38,044 bases of DNA from Caldifarciminota bacterium (GTDB lineage: Bacteria; Hydrothermota; Hydrothermia; LBFQ01; DSFT01), in assembly GCA_025060695.1 (NCBI GenBank), contig JANXBH010000015.1, forward strand, positions 1 through 38,044, written 5' to 3'. The position numbers were made by a program, and so were the translations under genes. The notes under the pieces were generated by a model. That model did no database searches and had not been told where the DNA came from. It saw nothing but the letters and a program-made list of their open reading frames with translations. Positions 31,397 to 38,044 of the stretch are shown piece after piece. The first letter of the stretch is position 1. The number at the start of each line of letters is the position of its first letter.

Positions 31397-31978
31397 ATGT
31401 TAATAATTTTTCTTTCTCAAATTTATAAAATAGCGGATGAAAGGCAGGTTTACGACGATAATAGTTTGCTAACTATAGCGTACGATAAAGATGAAGTCTC
31501 AAAAATATTCTCAGTAAAAGATAAAATAAATGTGACTAATGATATAAAAAACCAAAAGAAAACCTTTGGTAATATCTCTCTTGATTACTCCGGTTCTCTA
31601 ATAAAGGTATACTATAAAGGTAGTTTTACGGGTTGTGCATTTGAGAGGAAAAATGACTTTAATGCAGTGTACTATCTATATAATGGAGCGGAGATTTTAG
31701 TAATAGATAATGCGGTATTTTTATATAATGGTAAAACTATAGGTTGTTATAATCTCTTGGAATATAGAGGTAATAAGCCTACTATTAGTATTGGGATAGC
31801 GGAGCATAGTATAAGACTTGAAGGTAGTAAAGAAAATTGGACTAAATTGCCACATTTTGTAGTATATTTGACCGATAAATCTGACTATTCAGAAGGCTAT
31901 AGGTATCTATTTCCAATAGGTATAAACGACAGTAAATTAGAGAAGAGATTTATTACGAAGTACAAGATGAAGAAGTGA
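31397..31978 (+). CDS. Unknown exported protein encoded before ftsK
   Basis: A 193-residue protein with a minimal hydrophobic start (MLIIFLSQIYKIADE) and a beta-rich body with two isolated cysteines (FTGCAFER and IGCYNLLEY). An in-frame TAA lies 12 bases upstream, so no longer leader is possible. It overlaps ftsK by 4 bases, implying coupled translation. In other bacteria the LolA-type lipoprotein carrier is often encoded beside ftsK, and the size and beta-rich character would suit a LolA-like fold. I see no diagnostic motif, so this is speculation. Confidence 0.6.
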   Translation: MLIIFLSQIYKIADERQVYDDNSLLTIAYDKDEVSKIFSVKDKINVTNDIKNQKKTFGNISLDYSGSLIKVYYKGSFTGCAFERKNDFNAVYYLYNGAEILVIDNAVFLYNGKTIGCYNLLEYRGNKPTISIGIAEHSIRLEGSKENWTKLPHFVVYLTDKSDYSEGYRYLFPIGINDSKLEKRFITKYKMKK

Positions 31979-34155
31979 TAGGTTTTATATTAGTCGCTTC
32001 ATTCTTATTTCTTTCATATTATCTAAAATATATAAACCGCAACGATATTCTATATTATGTTTTTTCTGCGCTATGCATATTATCTATTGTCGGGCTAATT
32101 TCATACAACGCTAATCAGGAACCTTACTTAAATTTTATAGGTATTGTTGGTTTTGAAATCTCAAAATTTTTAACCTCCATATTTACAAAGTTTTTCTCCA
32201 TTGTAATTTTAATATCCATTATGGTCTTTCCAAAAATAGACAACATGTACCATAAGAGGTTATTTTTACTTTTATTATCTCTTTTTCTATTTCAACTTCC
32301 ATTTAAGTCTCCGTATTTTATAGACGAATACATAGGATTTTTTAAGTATCCTGTTTTCTTTATTTTTTCAATTGCCTTGATATATCTAAATTTCAAGGAT
32401 ATGTTATTTAGAAAAGAAAATAATGAAATTACTAAAAAAGAGGAGGACAATTACGAAGTAGTTGCTTACGAAAGTGAAAAGCATTTTACACCTACTAAGA
32501 TAAATGAAAATGAAGAAATAAAAAAACCTCAACTTGTATATAGAAATGATATTTTAAGTGTTTTGTATAGTGAAGAGGAGGAAAAGGAGCAAGAGGTGGA
32601 AGATTTATCAAAATTAATAGAAGATAAATTCTTGGAGTTTAATATAAGTGGTAAAGTAGTTAGTAAAACTGTTGGACCTTTAATTACAAGATACGAGTTT
32701 GAACCTGCTGCTGGAGTAAAACTTTCTAAAATTCAATCACTTAGTGATGATCTAACCCTAAGGCTAAAGACCGCTGATGTAAGAATTACATCTCCTCTGC
32801 CAAATAAGGGGTTAATTGGTATAGAAGTGCCAAATAAAAGGAGAAAAATTGTATATTTTAAAAAATTAGTCCAAACCGAGGAATTTAAAAACTCAAAAAA
32901 ACCTCTTCTATTTACTCTTGGTGTTGATGTAGAAGGTAATGTAAAATACGAAGATTTATCTAAAATGCCACATCTTCTTATTGCAGGTTCAACGGGTTCA
33001 GGGAAATCCGTTTGTATAAATACAATAGTTGCAAGTCTTTTAATAAAGAATTCTCAAAATACGGTAAGGTTTTTACTTATTGATCCAAAGATGGTAGAGC
33101 TTTCATTATATGAAGGAATACCTCATCTTTTAATGCCAGTAATTAGGGATAGAAAACAAGCGGTAAAGGCACTAAAGATGGCAGTCGCTTGGATGGAATA
33201 TAGATATACACTTTTAGCAAAAGTGGGTGCAAAAAGTTTAGAAAGTTATAATATGAAAACAGGAAATTACAAACCTTATATTGTAATAATAATAGATGAA
33301 TTTGCTGATTTAATTTTAACTCAAGGCAAGGAGGTAGAGGGACCAATAGCAAGACTTGCTCAAATGGCAAGAGCGGTAGGTATCCATTTAGTAGTAGCTA
33401 CCCAAAGACCTTCAGTAGATGTAATAACAGGCATTATAAAAGCAAACTTTCCAGTAAGAATTGCTTTTAAAGTTCCTTCTAAAATAGACTCAAGAGTTAT
33501 ATTAGATACGATAGGTGCCGAAAAATTATTAGGTATGGGTGATATGCTATATATTCCGCCCGGCTCTTCTGAGCCTCAAAGATTTCATGCAAGTTTTATC
33601 TCAGAGGAGGAAATAACTAATATTGTAAGTAAGATTACATTTGATTATTTAAATCAAAAGTTTATAGAGAAATTTTCAAAAACAAATCAAGATTTAATAT
33701 ATAAAATCATGCAGAACAATTATATAGGCGTGTTTTGCAGAGAGGACGAAGTAGCACTTGAAGAAAAGCAGAGAGTTGTTTCAGAATGGATTAAAGAGTA
33801 TCTAAATTTAAACCTTTCAAATGAACAAATTATTCAAATGATTGATGAAATAAGAAGTGAATATTACGAGCCTATTGAGGAATTTAGTGCTTATGTTGAA
33901 GAGGACGAGGATGAAGTCAGTGAGATATCTGGAAGTTATGACCCACTAATTAAGGATGCTATAAAGCTTATAGCTGGAAGAAAAACCACATCCGCTACAT
34001 TTTTACAGAGGAAATTAAAAATAGGTTTTGCAAGAGCAGCAAGGATAGTAGACCAACTTGAGGAGCTTGGTATAGTTGGACCTGCTGACGGACCAAAACC
34101 AAGGGAAGTAAGAATATCTCCCGAAAAGTTAGATGAAATCTTAAGGAGGTTATAG
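31975..34155 (+). CDS. ftsK: DNA translocase FtsK/SpoIIIE
   Basis: FtsK pumps chromosomal DNA through the division septum and helps resolve dimers. The 726 residues show four or so N-terminal membrane helices (to about 140), an acidic linker, and the alpha domain (KTVGPLITRYEFEPAAGVKLS). The motor has Walker A (LIAGSTGSGKSVC), Walker B (VIIIDEFADL) and the ATQRPSVDVITG sensor region. The C-terminal winged-helix gamma domain (SATFLQRKLKIGFARAARIV) reads DNA polarity. It starts with GTG in an overlap with the upstream gene. Confidence 0.97.
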   Translation: MIGFILVASFLFLSYYLKYINRNDILYYVFSALCILSIVGLISYNANQEPYLNFIGIVGFEISKFLTSIFTKFFSIVILISIMVFPKIDNMYHKRLFLLLLSLFLFQLPFKSPYFIDEYIGFFKYPVFFIFSIALIYLNFKDMLFRKENNEITKKEEDNYEVVAYESEKHFTPTKINENEEIKKPQLVYRNDILSVLYSEEEEKEQEVEDLSKLIEDKFLEFNISGKVVSKTVGPLITRYEFEPAAGVKLSKIQSLSDDLTLRLKTADVRITSPLPNKGLIGIEVPNKRRKIVYFKKLVQTEEFKNSKKPLLFTLGVDVEGNVKYEDLSKMPHLLIAGSTGSGKSVCINTIVASLLIKNSQNTVRFLLIDPKMVELSLYEGIPHLLMPVIRDRKQAVKALKMAVAWMEYRYTLLAKVGAKSLESYNMKTGNYKPYIVIIIDEFADLILTQGKEVEGPIARLAQMARAVGIHLVVATQRPSVDVITGIIKANFPVRIAFKVPSKIDSRVILDTIGAEKLLGMGDMLYIPPGSSEPQRFHASFISEEEITNIVSKITFDYLNQKFIEKFSKTNQDLIYKIMQNNYIGVFCREDEVALEEKQRVVSEWIKEYLNLNLSNEQIIQMIDEIRSEYYEPIEEFSAYVEEDEDEVSEISGSYDPLIKDAIKLIAGRKTTSATFLQRKLKIGFARAARIVDQLEELGIVGPADGPKPREVRISPEKLDEILRRL

Positions 34156-34157
34156 CT

Positions 34158-34583
34158 TTGTTTATTAAATATTTACAAGACTTCAAGTGGGAAAGTGTAG
34201 AGGAAAAACCATATAAAACTAATGATGGTTCATTTCTAAATGTAAAGAGATTTGAAATAGTAAAGGGAAAAGATATTGAATTTAGATATTTTGAAATAGA
34301 AAAAAATGGTTATTCAAGTCTTGAAAAGCACGAACATGAGCATATAGTTATGTTTATAAAAGGAAGAGGATTGGTTCTAATTGGCTCAGAAATATACGAA
34401 TTTAAACCATTTGATATAGTATATATTCCTTCTTGGATGCCCCATAGATTTATTTCAAAAGATGAAAACATTGGATTTATTTGTATTGTAAAGTCAAACC
34501 GAGATAAACCTCAAAAATTAACTAAGGAAGAGATAGAAGATATTATTTCTAAAAATCCAAATTTAAAGGATATTTTAAAATAG
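34158..34583 (+). CDS. Cupin-domain protein
   Basis: The 141-residue protein is a single cupin barrel: EKHEHEHIVMFIKGRGLVLI carries the first metal-binding motif with three histidines, and PSWMPHRF the second. Such proteins bind a metal and can be enzymes or sensors; the function here is unknown. The TTG start is decided by an AAGGAGG Shine-Dalgarno sequence located in the last codons of ftsK, 8 bases upstream. It overlaps the next gene by one base. Confidence 0.85.
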   Translation: MFIKYLQDFKWESVEEKPYKTNDGSFLNVKRFEIVKGKDIEFRYFEIEKNGYSSLEKHEHEHIVMFIKGRGLVLIGSEIYEFKPFDIVYIPSWMPHRFISKDENIGFICIVKSNRDKPQKLTKEEIEDIISKNPNLKDILK

Positions 34584-35443
34584 TGGAAGTTATTGGTATT
34601 GACGAAAATGGCTTAGGTCCTATTCTTGGTCCATTTATTATAAGTGGTATTAAGGTAAAGGTAAATGAACCTATCTTTTTTAATTCAAAATTAGAAAACT
34701 TACGGACAAAAATAAAGATAGATGATAGCAAAGAAATATTTAAAAGAAGTGAAATGTGGACATATTCAAAAGGTGAAATAATTTCTCTTTCTATTTTAAA
34801 GGCTTTTACTTTTACAGAAATAATAGAAAAATACGTAAAACTGTTAATTACTGACTTTGAAAAGAATTTTTATATCCAAAACTATAAACTTCCAATTTGG
34901 GCAAAGTATATATCAGAAGATATAGACATAGGAGAAAAAATAAATTTTATAAACTATAGGGCTTTTGCAGTATTTCCAAAAATATTCAATAATATGCTAA
35001 AAGATATGCATAAATTTCAATTGGGGATTAAATTATTTATAGAACTTGCTAAAGAATTATCAAATAGTGATTATAATGTTGTTATGTGTGGTAAAGTTGG
35101 AGGCTATACTTACTATTTAAAACCATTTTCACTAATTGGTGTAAAAACATACGAAATAATAAAGGAAACAAGGGGACACTCAGCGTATAGAATTTTTTAT
35201 ATGAATAAAACATTTGAATTTCACTTCTTAATGGATGGTGATAAAGTATACTATCCAATAGCCGTTGCATCAATTATTGGAAAATATCTTAGGGAAATTT
35301 TTATGAAATCTTTAAATGAGAGATTTGGTCTTTATGATAAAATACCATATAGTAGTGGATATAAGCATGATTATAAAACCGCAACTTTAATTGAAAAAAT
35401 TCAAACTATGTATAAATTAGAAGACTTTGTCCGAATAAAGTAA
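34583..35443 (+). CDS. Divergent RNase HII/HIII-like protein
   Basis: The N-terminus GIDENGLGPILGPFIISGI corresponds to the RNase HII motif GIDExGRGPxxGP, with the first catalytic Asp-Glu intact. Later, YPIAVASIIGKYLRE corresponds to the ISAASIxAKxxRD motif, with Glu in place of the last Asp, and SSGYKHDYKTATLIE matches the GY...H region. The 286-residue length exceeds RNase HII (about 200) and has a large insert in the middle (CGKVGGYTYYL, then TRGHSAYRI). It may process RNA-DNA hybrids, but substrate preference is unclear. The GTG start overlaps the cupin stop by one base. Confidence 0.7.
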   Translation: MEVIGIDENGLGPILGPFIISGIKVKVNEPIFFNSKLENLRTKIKIDDSKEIFKRSEMWTYSKGEIISLSILKAFTFTEIIEKYVKLLITDFEKNFYIQNYKLPIWAKYISEDIDIGEKINFINYRAFAVFPKIFNNMLKDMHKFQLGIKLFIELAKELSNSDYNVVMCGKVGGYTYYLKPFSLIGVKTYEIIKETRGHSAYRIFYMNKTFEFHFLMDGDKVYYPIAVASIIGKYLREIFMKSLNERFGLYDKIPYSSGYKHDYKTATLIEKIQTMYKLEDFVRIK

Positions 35444-35449
35444 TTGTAG

Positions 35450-35460
35450 TTTAAAATTTT
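35450..35460 (+). promoter_or_regulatory. -10-like box of the interrupted native gene
   Basis: TTTAAAATTTT has its core 6 bases before an ATG and contains an in-frame TAA. The gene it served is now cut off after about 28 codons. Confidence 0.5.
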
Positions 35461-35463
35461 TAT

Positions 35464-35547
35464 ATGATTTTTCTTTTAATATCTAATTCTACGTATCCAC
35501 CTGATAGTTATTGCGGGGATCCACCAAGTAATAGATATTGCACTAAA
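35464..35547 (+). pseudogene. 5' stub of a native exported protein, interrupted by the island
   Basis: These 28 codons begin with a native promoter box and a short leader typical of this genome (MIFLLISNS), then [18 protein letters not shown]. The Tyr/Pro/Cys-rich stretch resembles the start of secreted proteins in which a CxxCH heme site follows, with the second half of the motif missing. The frame then runs directly into sucC-like sequence of different character, so the native gene is truncated at or near codon 28. The identity of the lost protein is unknown. Confidence 0.5.
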
Positions 35548-35869
35548 ATGAGCTATATTACAAACGATGCAGGCCTTGTCATGACCACCATTAACATAAT
35601 AAAACCGACAGGTGGTGAGCCGATAAATTTCTTGGATGTGGGTGGTGTCAAAGTAGAGCAAATAGCAAATGCCTTTAGGATAATCATGATAGATTCCAAT
35701 GTAAAGATGGCATTCATTAACTTCTTTGGCGGTATTCTTAGATCACAGGAAAGGAACAAACACGGAAGAAGACACAAGGTTTCTTGCGGAGCCTGGGCTT
35801 AACTTCATAAATGCGGTGGATATGTGGGATGGAGCTAAAAAGGTGGTGGAACTGGTGGGAAAGAGGTAA
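35548..35869 (+). pseudogene. Remnant of succinyl-CoA synthetase beta subunit (sucC) or a related acyl-CoA synthetase
   Basis: Two pieces of the C-terminal half of an ADP-forming acyl-CoA synthetase beta chain are visible in different frames. The first contains [20 protein letters not shown] followed by NFLDVGG and ends INFFGGILR. The second, from about 35747, reads [19 protein letters not shown] and ends GAKKVVELVGKR at a proper stop. About 40 codons that should lie between FGGILR and the GTN motif are missing, as is the entire first half of the gene. It is therefore a doubly deleted, frameshifted fragment carried in with the R-M genes; no activity is expected. Citryl-CoA synthetase subunits are close relatives. 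Confidence 0.75.
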
Positions 35870-35881
35870 AATAGAAAAACC

Positions 35882-36715
35882 ATGAAGTTTTTTGAACAAG
35901 AATATTTTTCAGGTGAAGAGCTTTCTGATGTGCTGGTTGAAGGTGACTGCATTCAAATTATGGACAGACTTCCTGATGAAATTTTTGACATGGTTTTTAT
36001 AGACCCGCCCTATTACCTTCAACTTCCAACAAGTAGAAAACTAAGGCGATGGGGTGTTAAGACGGAGGTTAATGGTGTAGACGAAGAATGGGACAAATTC
36101 AAGAGTTTTGAAGAATACGACAGTTTTGTAGTAAAGGTGCTTGAAAGAGTGCAAAGACTGATGAAACCTGATGCTACTCTTTGGGTAATAGGCACATACC
36201 ACAACATACATCGCTGGGGGAAAATTATGCAAGATATGGGCTTTTGGATACTGAACGATGTAATATGGCTTAAGACAAATCCTATGCCTAACTGGTTGGG
36301 AGTTCGGTTTACCAATGCTACAGAAACGCTCATATGGGCAGTAAAGGATAAGGGTTCAAAAAAATATACCTTTAACAAAGAGTATGCAAAGCAGTTTGGC
36401 ATAGGTAAAATTTACGAAAATGTTTGGAGAATACCTATATGTTCTGGAGAAGAAAGGTTAAGGGATGAAAAAGGAAATAAGGTCCATCCAACACAGAAGC
36501 CCGTTGAGTTGCTAAAGAGAGTAATTCTTACTTCTACGAGAGAAGGAGACCTTATCCTTGACCCCATGGCTGGTGTAGGAACTACAGGTTTTGTTGCTAA
36601 GATGCTTCGCAGACGCTTCTTCATGATAGAAAAAGAGAGAATCTACGTGGAATGGACTAAGGCAAGGTTGAAAAAGTTTTCAAAAACAGCTTATTCACTC
36701 AAGAATGATGTGTGA
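35882..36715 (+). CDS. DNA adenine methyltransferase, CcrM/HinfI-like (probably GANTC)
   Basis: This 277-residue beta-class N6-adenine methyltransferase has the catalytic DPPY (DMVFIDPPYYLQLP), the target-family stretch LWVIGTYHNIHRWG, the NDVIWLKTNPMPNW segment and the AdoMet motif LDPMAGVGTTGFVA. That combination matches what I know of M.HinfI and CcrM, which modify GANTC; the specificity is inferred. The C-terminal domain of CcrM is absent, as in R-M enzymes. It starts 12 bases after the sucC stop and overlaps the next gene by 11 bases, as R-M pairs often do. Confidence 0.88.
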   Translation: MKFFEQEYFSGEELSDVLVEGDCIQIMDRLPDEIFDMVFIDPPYYLQLPTSRKLRRWGVKTEVNGVDEEWDKFKSFEEYDSFVVKVLERVQRLMKPDATLWVIGTYHNIHRWGKIMQDMGFWILNDVIWLKTNPMPNWLGVRFTNATETLIWAVKDKGSKKYTFNKEYAKQFGIGKIYENVWRIPICSGEERLRDEKGNKVHPTQKPVELLKRVILTSTREGDLILDPMAGVGTTGFVAKMLRRRFFMIEKERIYVEWTKARLKKFSKTAYSLKNDV

Positions 36716-37607
36716 TGATATTATAACGATACTTAACGAGGCTATTTTTTCAAAGGATAAATACGAACTCCTAAGGAGGATTGTGGATAATCCTGAAAGA
36801 TTTACTGGTCTATTACGACCTACGAAACCATATGGTAAGGTTATACAGTTTCTGCTTCAATCGCACGAAATAAAGTTTGGAGGTGCTCTTCAGAAAGTTA
36901 TAGGTCACGCAATTGAACAGCTTGGATACAATGTTGAAATGGAAAAGGAATATGAACTGAATAATGAGCCTCTCGTTATTGATATGATTATATCCAGAGA
37001 TAGAACAATAATAGTGGAGATGAAGATTAGAGATGACCATGATTCTACAAAAAAGAGGGGACAAATTAGCAATTTCGAAAAGAAAATAGAAGCATTTATT
37101 AGGCACAGTCCTGAAACAAAAGTGGAGAGCGTGCTATATTTTGTTGACCCTACAATAAGAAAAAATGAAGCCTTCTACAGACGGGCTTTCGTTAACATAT
37201 CAAACTTTTACAACATAGATGTGCATCTTCTTTATGGAGAGGAGTTATTTAAATTTTTGGGACATACAGATGTATGGCATAGCATAGTAGAGTGTCTAAA
37301 GTTGTGGAAGAAAACCATTCCTGACTTACCGAATGTGGACTATGACAGTGATATAAATGATTCTGTAAACATACTTAGAGGTTTGTCGTTGGCAGACTGG
37401 CGTAAGCTAATTGAGAACGACGAACTTTGGGAAGAAGATGGTATAATCTCTCGCCTCTTCAAAAATGGTGACTCTTTAAGGGTCACATGTCAGATGTTTG
37501 AAAACCATGGACAAGGTAGGTTGAGTGAACAATATAAGAAAATAGCTAAGGGGCTTAAGATGAGATTGGAAAAGCTATACGGAAAGGTGAAAAATGAGTC
37601 TAATTAA
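36705..37607 (+). CDS. Type II restriction endonuclease, probable partner of the GANTC methyltransferase
   Basis: The 300-residue protein carries a PD-(D/E)xK-type core: PLVIDMIISRDRTIIVEMKI provides the Asp and the ExK, followed by RDDHDSTKKRGQISNFEKK. I associate that stretch with HinfI-type endonucleases, from memory. Before it lie a helical region and KVIGHAIEQLGY, typical of the nuclease helix that precedes the core. It overlaps the methyltransferase by 11 bases and the SWIM gene by 14. No frameshift is visible, so unlike the other R-M locus in this window this one looks functional. Confidence 0.75.
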   Translation: MMCDDIITILNEAIFSKDKYELLRRIVDNPERFTGLLRPTKPYGKVIQFLLQSHEIKFGGALQKVIGHAIEQLGYNVEMEKEYELNNEPLVIDMIISRDRTIIVEMKIRDDHDSTKKRGQISNFEKKIEAFIRHSPETKVESVLYFVDPTIRKNEAFYRRAFVNISNFYNIDVHLLYGEELFKFLGHTDVWHSIVECLKLWKKTIPDLPNVDYDSDINDSVNILRGLSLADWRKLIENDELWEEDGIISRLFKNGDSLRVTCQMFENHGQGRLSEQYKKIAKGLKMRLEKLYGKVKNESN

Positions 37608-38044
37608 CATAAACAAAAAGGACCTTCAAAAGCTTATGGAGGAGCAGTTTGAAGCGAGGGTAATTCAAAGAGGCAAAGATTATGCCAATAAAGGGCATGT
37701 GCTAAAAAAGGAATACTTAAACCCCAACTATCTTTATGGTGTTGTGGAGGGGACTGAGCTCTACACTACGGAGGTTGTCCTTTACGAGGGAAAGCTCTAT
37801 GCAAGATGCACATGTCCTTATGGGGAATTCTGCAAACATGCAGTGGCACTTCTTCTTGGAGAGCCTAAGAAGAAAAAGCCTGCAAGCCTGAAAGAATTCA
37901 GGAGAAGGCTTATTCGAGAGTTAAAAAATACCGGTTTTATTGAGTTTGACCCAGAAGAATGGAAAGAGCTTATAAGTTCTAACTCAAAAGAAGAGATATC
38001 CTCTTTTATTTTAGAAGTGGCAGAATATATAGTGAGAGGCGACC
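37594..38044 (+). CDS. SWIM zinc-finger protein, partial
   Basis: The visible 150 residues start MSLININKKDLQKLMEEQF, continue with VIQRGKDYANKGHV and contain a SWIM motif, ARCTCPYGEFCKHAVALLL, with the CxC...CxH zinc ligands. SWIM domains bind DNA or protein and often sit in or beside SNF2-type helicases. An AAGGTG Shine-Dalgarno-like sequence precedes the ATG, which lies inside the end of the endonuclease gene. The open frame continues beyond the window. Whether it belongs to the R-M system or to a following helicase cannot be seen. Confidence 0.8.
   Translation, partial: MSLININKKDLQKLMEEQFEARVIQRGKDYANKGHVLKKEYLNPNYLYGVVEGTELYTTEVVLYEGKLYARCTCPYGEFCKHAVALLLGEPKKKKPASLKEFRRRLIRELKNTGFIEFDPEEWKELISSNSKEEISSFILEVAEYIVRGD

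Larger units (their letters stand above)
35548..38044 (+). mobile_element. Horizontally acquired island with an R-M system (runs past the window)
   Basis: Hand-counted 60-base lines here reach 43-52% G+C (for example 37621-37680 and 37741-37800), against about 25-40% in lines counted from neighbouring native genes. The left border falls inside a native gene at about 35548, followed by a sucC fragment, a methyltransferase, an endonuclease and a SWIM gene all on one strand. None is preceded by the CTTTAAAATTTT box found at native operons. No integrase, transposase or tRNA is seen, and the right border lies outside the window. Confidence 0.6.

Noticed and set aside
484-35463. Treating the repeated CTTTAAAATTTT sequence as a transposable or extragenic repeat
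   Set aside because: The similarity is confined to about 12 bases and the position is tied to start codons, which fits a promoter element better than a mobile repeat.
35464-35802. An intact 112-residue gene
   Set aside because: It joins a native leader to the middle of a sucC-like protein and then leaves the sucC frame; it is a chimera of fragments.
36019-36402. 127-codon minus-strand frame inside the second methyltransferase
   Set aside because: It is the antisense of conserved methyltransferase motifs and lacks any start signal.

Overview
The window is bacterial, very AT-rich and extremely compact. Nearly every gap is under 60 bases, many neighbours overlap by 4 bases (ATGA type), and several convergent pairs overlap at their 3' ends. 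An outer membrane is implied by beta-barrel proteins, a TonB-dependent receptor-like protein, LapA/LapB and many lipoproteins. Two surface-type proteins end in FlgD/T9SS-like C-terminal domains. Together this suggests an uncultured, probably thermophilic member of the FCB-related candidate phyla (WOR-3/Hydrothermae-like). That placement is an inference, not something the sequence proves. I found no rRNA, tRNA or CRISPR array.

Layout. 1-5.5 kb: a partial surface protein, nadC, a lamin-tail protein, an outer-membrane barrel and tldD. 5.3-10.4 kb: a minus-strand operon nuoJ-pheT-zapB-like-zapA-rny-tatA-tldD. 10.4-13 kb: a UDP-GlcNAc 2-epimerase divergent from lapA-lapB. 13-16.9 kb: glmU-gatA-amidase on the minus strand. 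16.9-18.3 kb: a decayed restriction-modification (R-M) fragment wedged between glmU and a glycosyltransferase gene. 18.3-20.8 kb: glycosyltransferase, ddl, and divergent yceD. 20.7-24.8 kb: 3-hydroxyacyl-CoA dehydrogenase, yjbQ, a heme-motif barrel protein, sufS and an OsmC-like gene. 24.9-27.7 kb: an orphan transhydrogenase alpha subunit, a lipoprotein and a subtilisin-like protease. 27.8-31.3 kb: three lipoproteins and a TonB-receptor-like protein. 31.4-35.4 kb: an unknown secreted protein, ftsK, a cupin and an RNase H-like protein. 35.5 kb to the end: a less AT-rich acquired island that cuts off a native gene. It carries a broken sucC remnant, a CcrM/HinfI-like methyltransferase, its probable partner endonuclease, and the start of a SWIM zinc-finger gene.

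The strongest genome-wide signal is a promoter-like box, consensus CTTTAAAATTTT. In 18 places it lies only 6-11 bases upstream of a start codon, most often exactly 6. That geometry fits a -10 element driving leaderless mRNAs for operon-first genes, while several internal genes keep clear Shine-Dalgarno sequences. When the gap is 6, the TAA inside the box is an in-frame stop, which fixes the start. These fixed starts show that several surface proteins begin with remarkably short hydrophobic leaders. The first R-M fragment is flanked by a 14-base direct copy of this box, and its truncated methyltransferase reads in frame into glmU.
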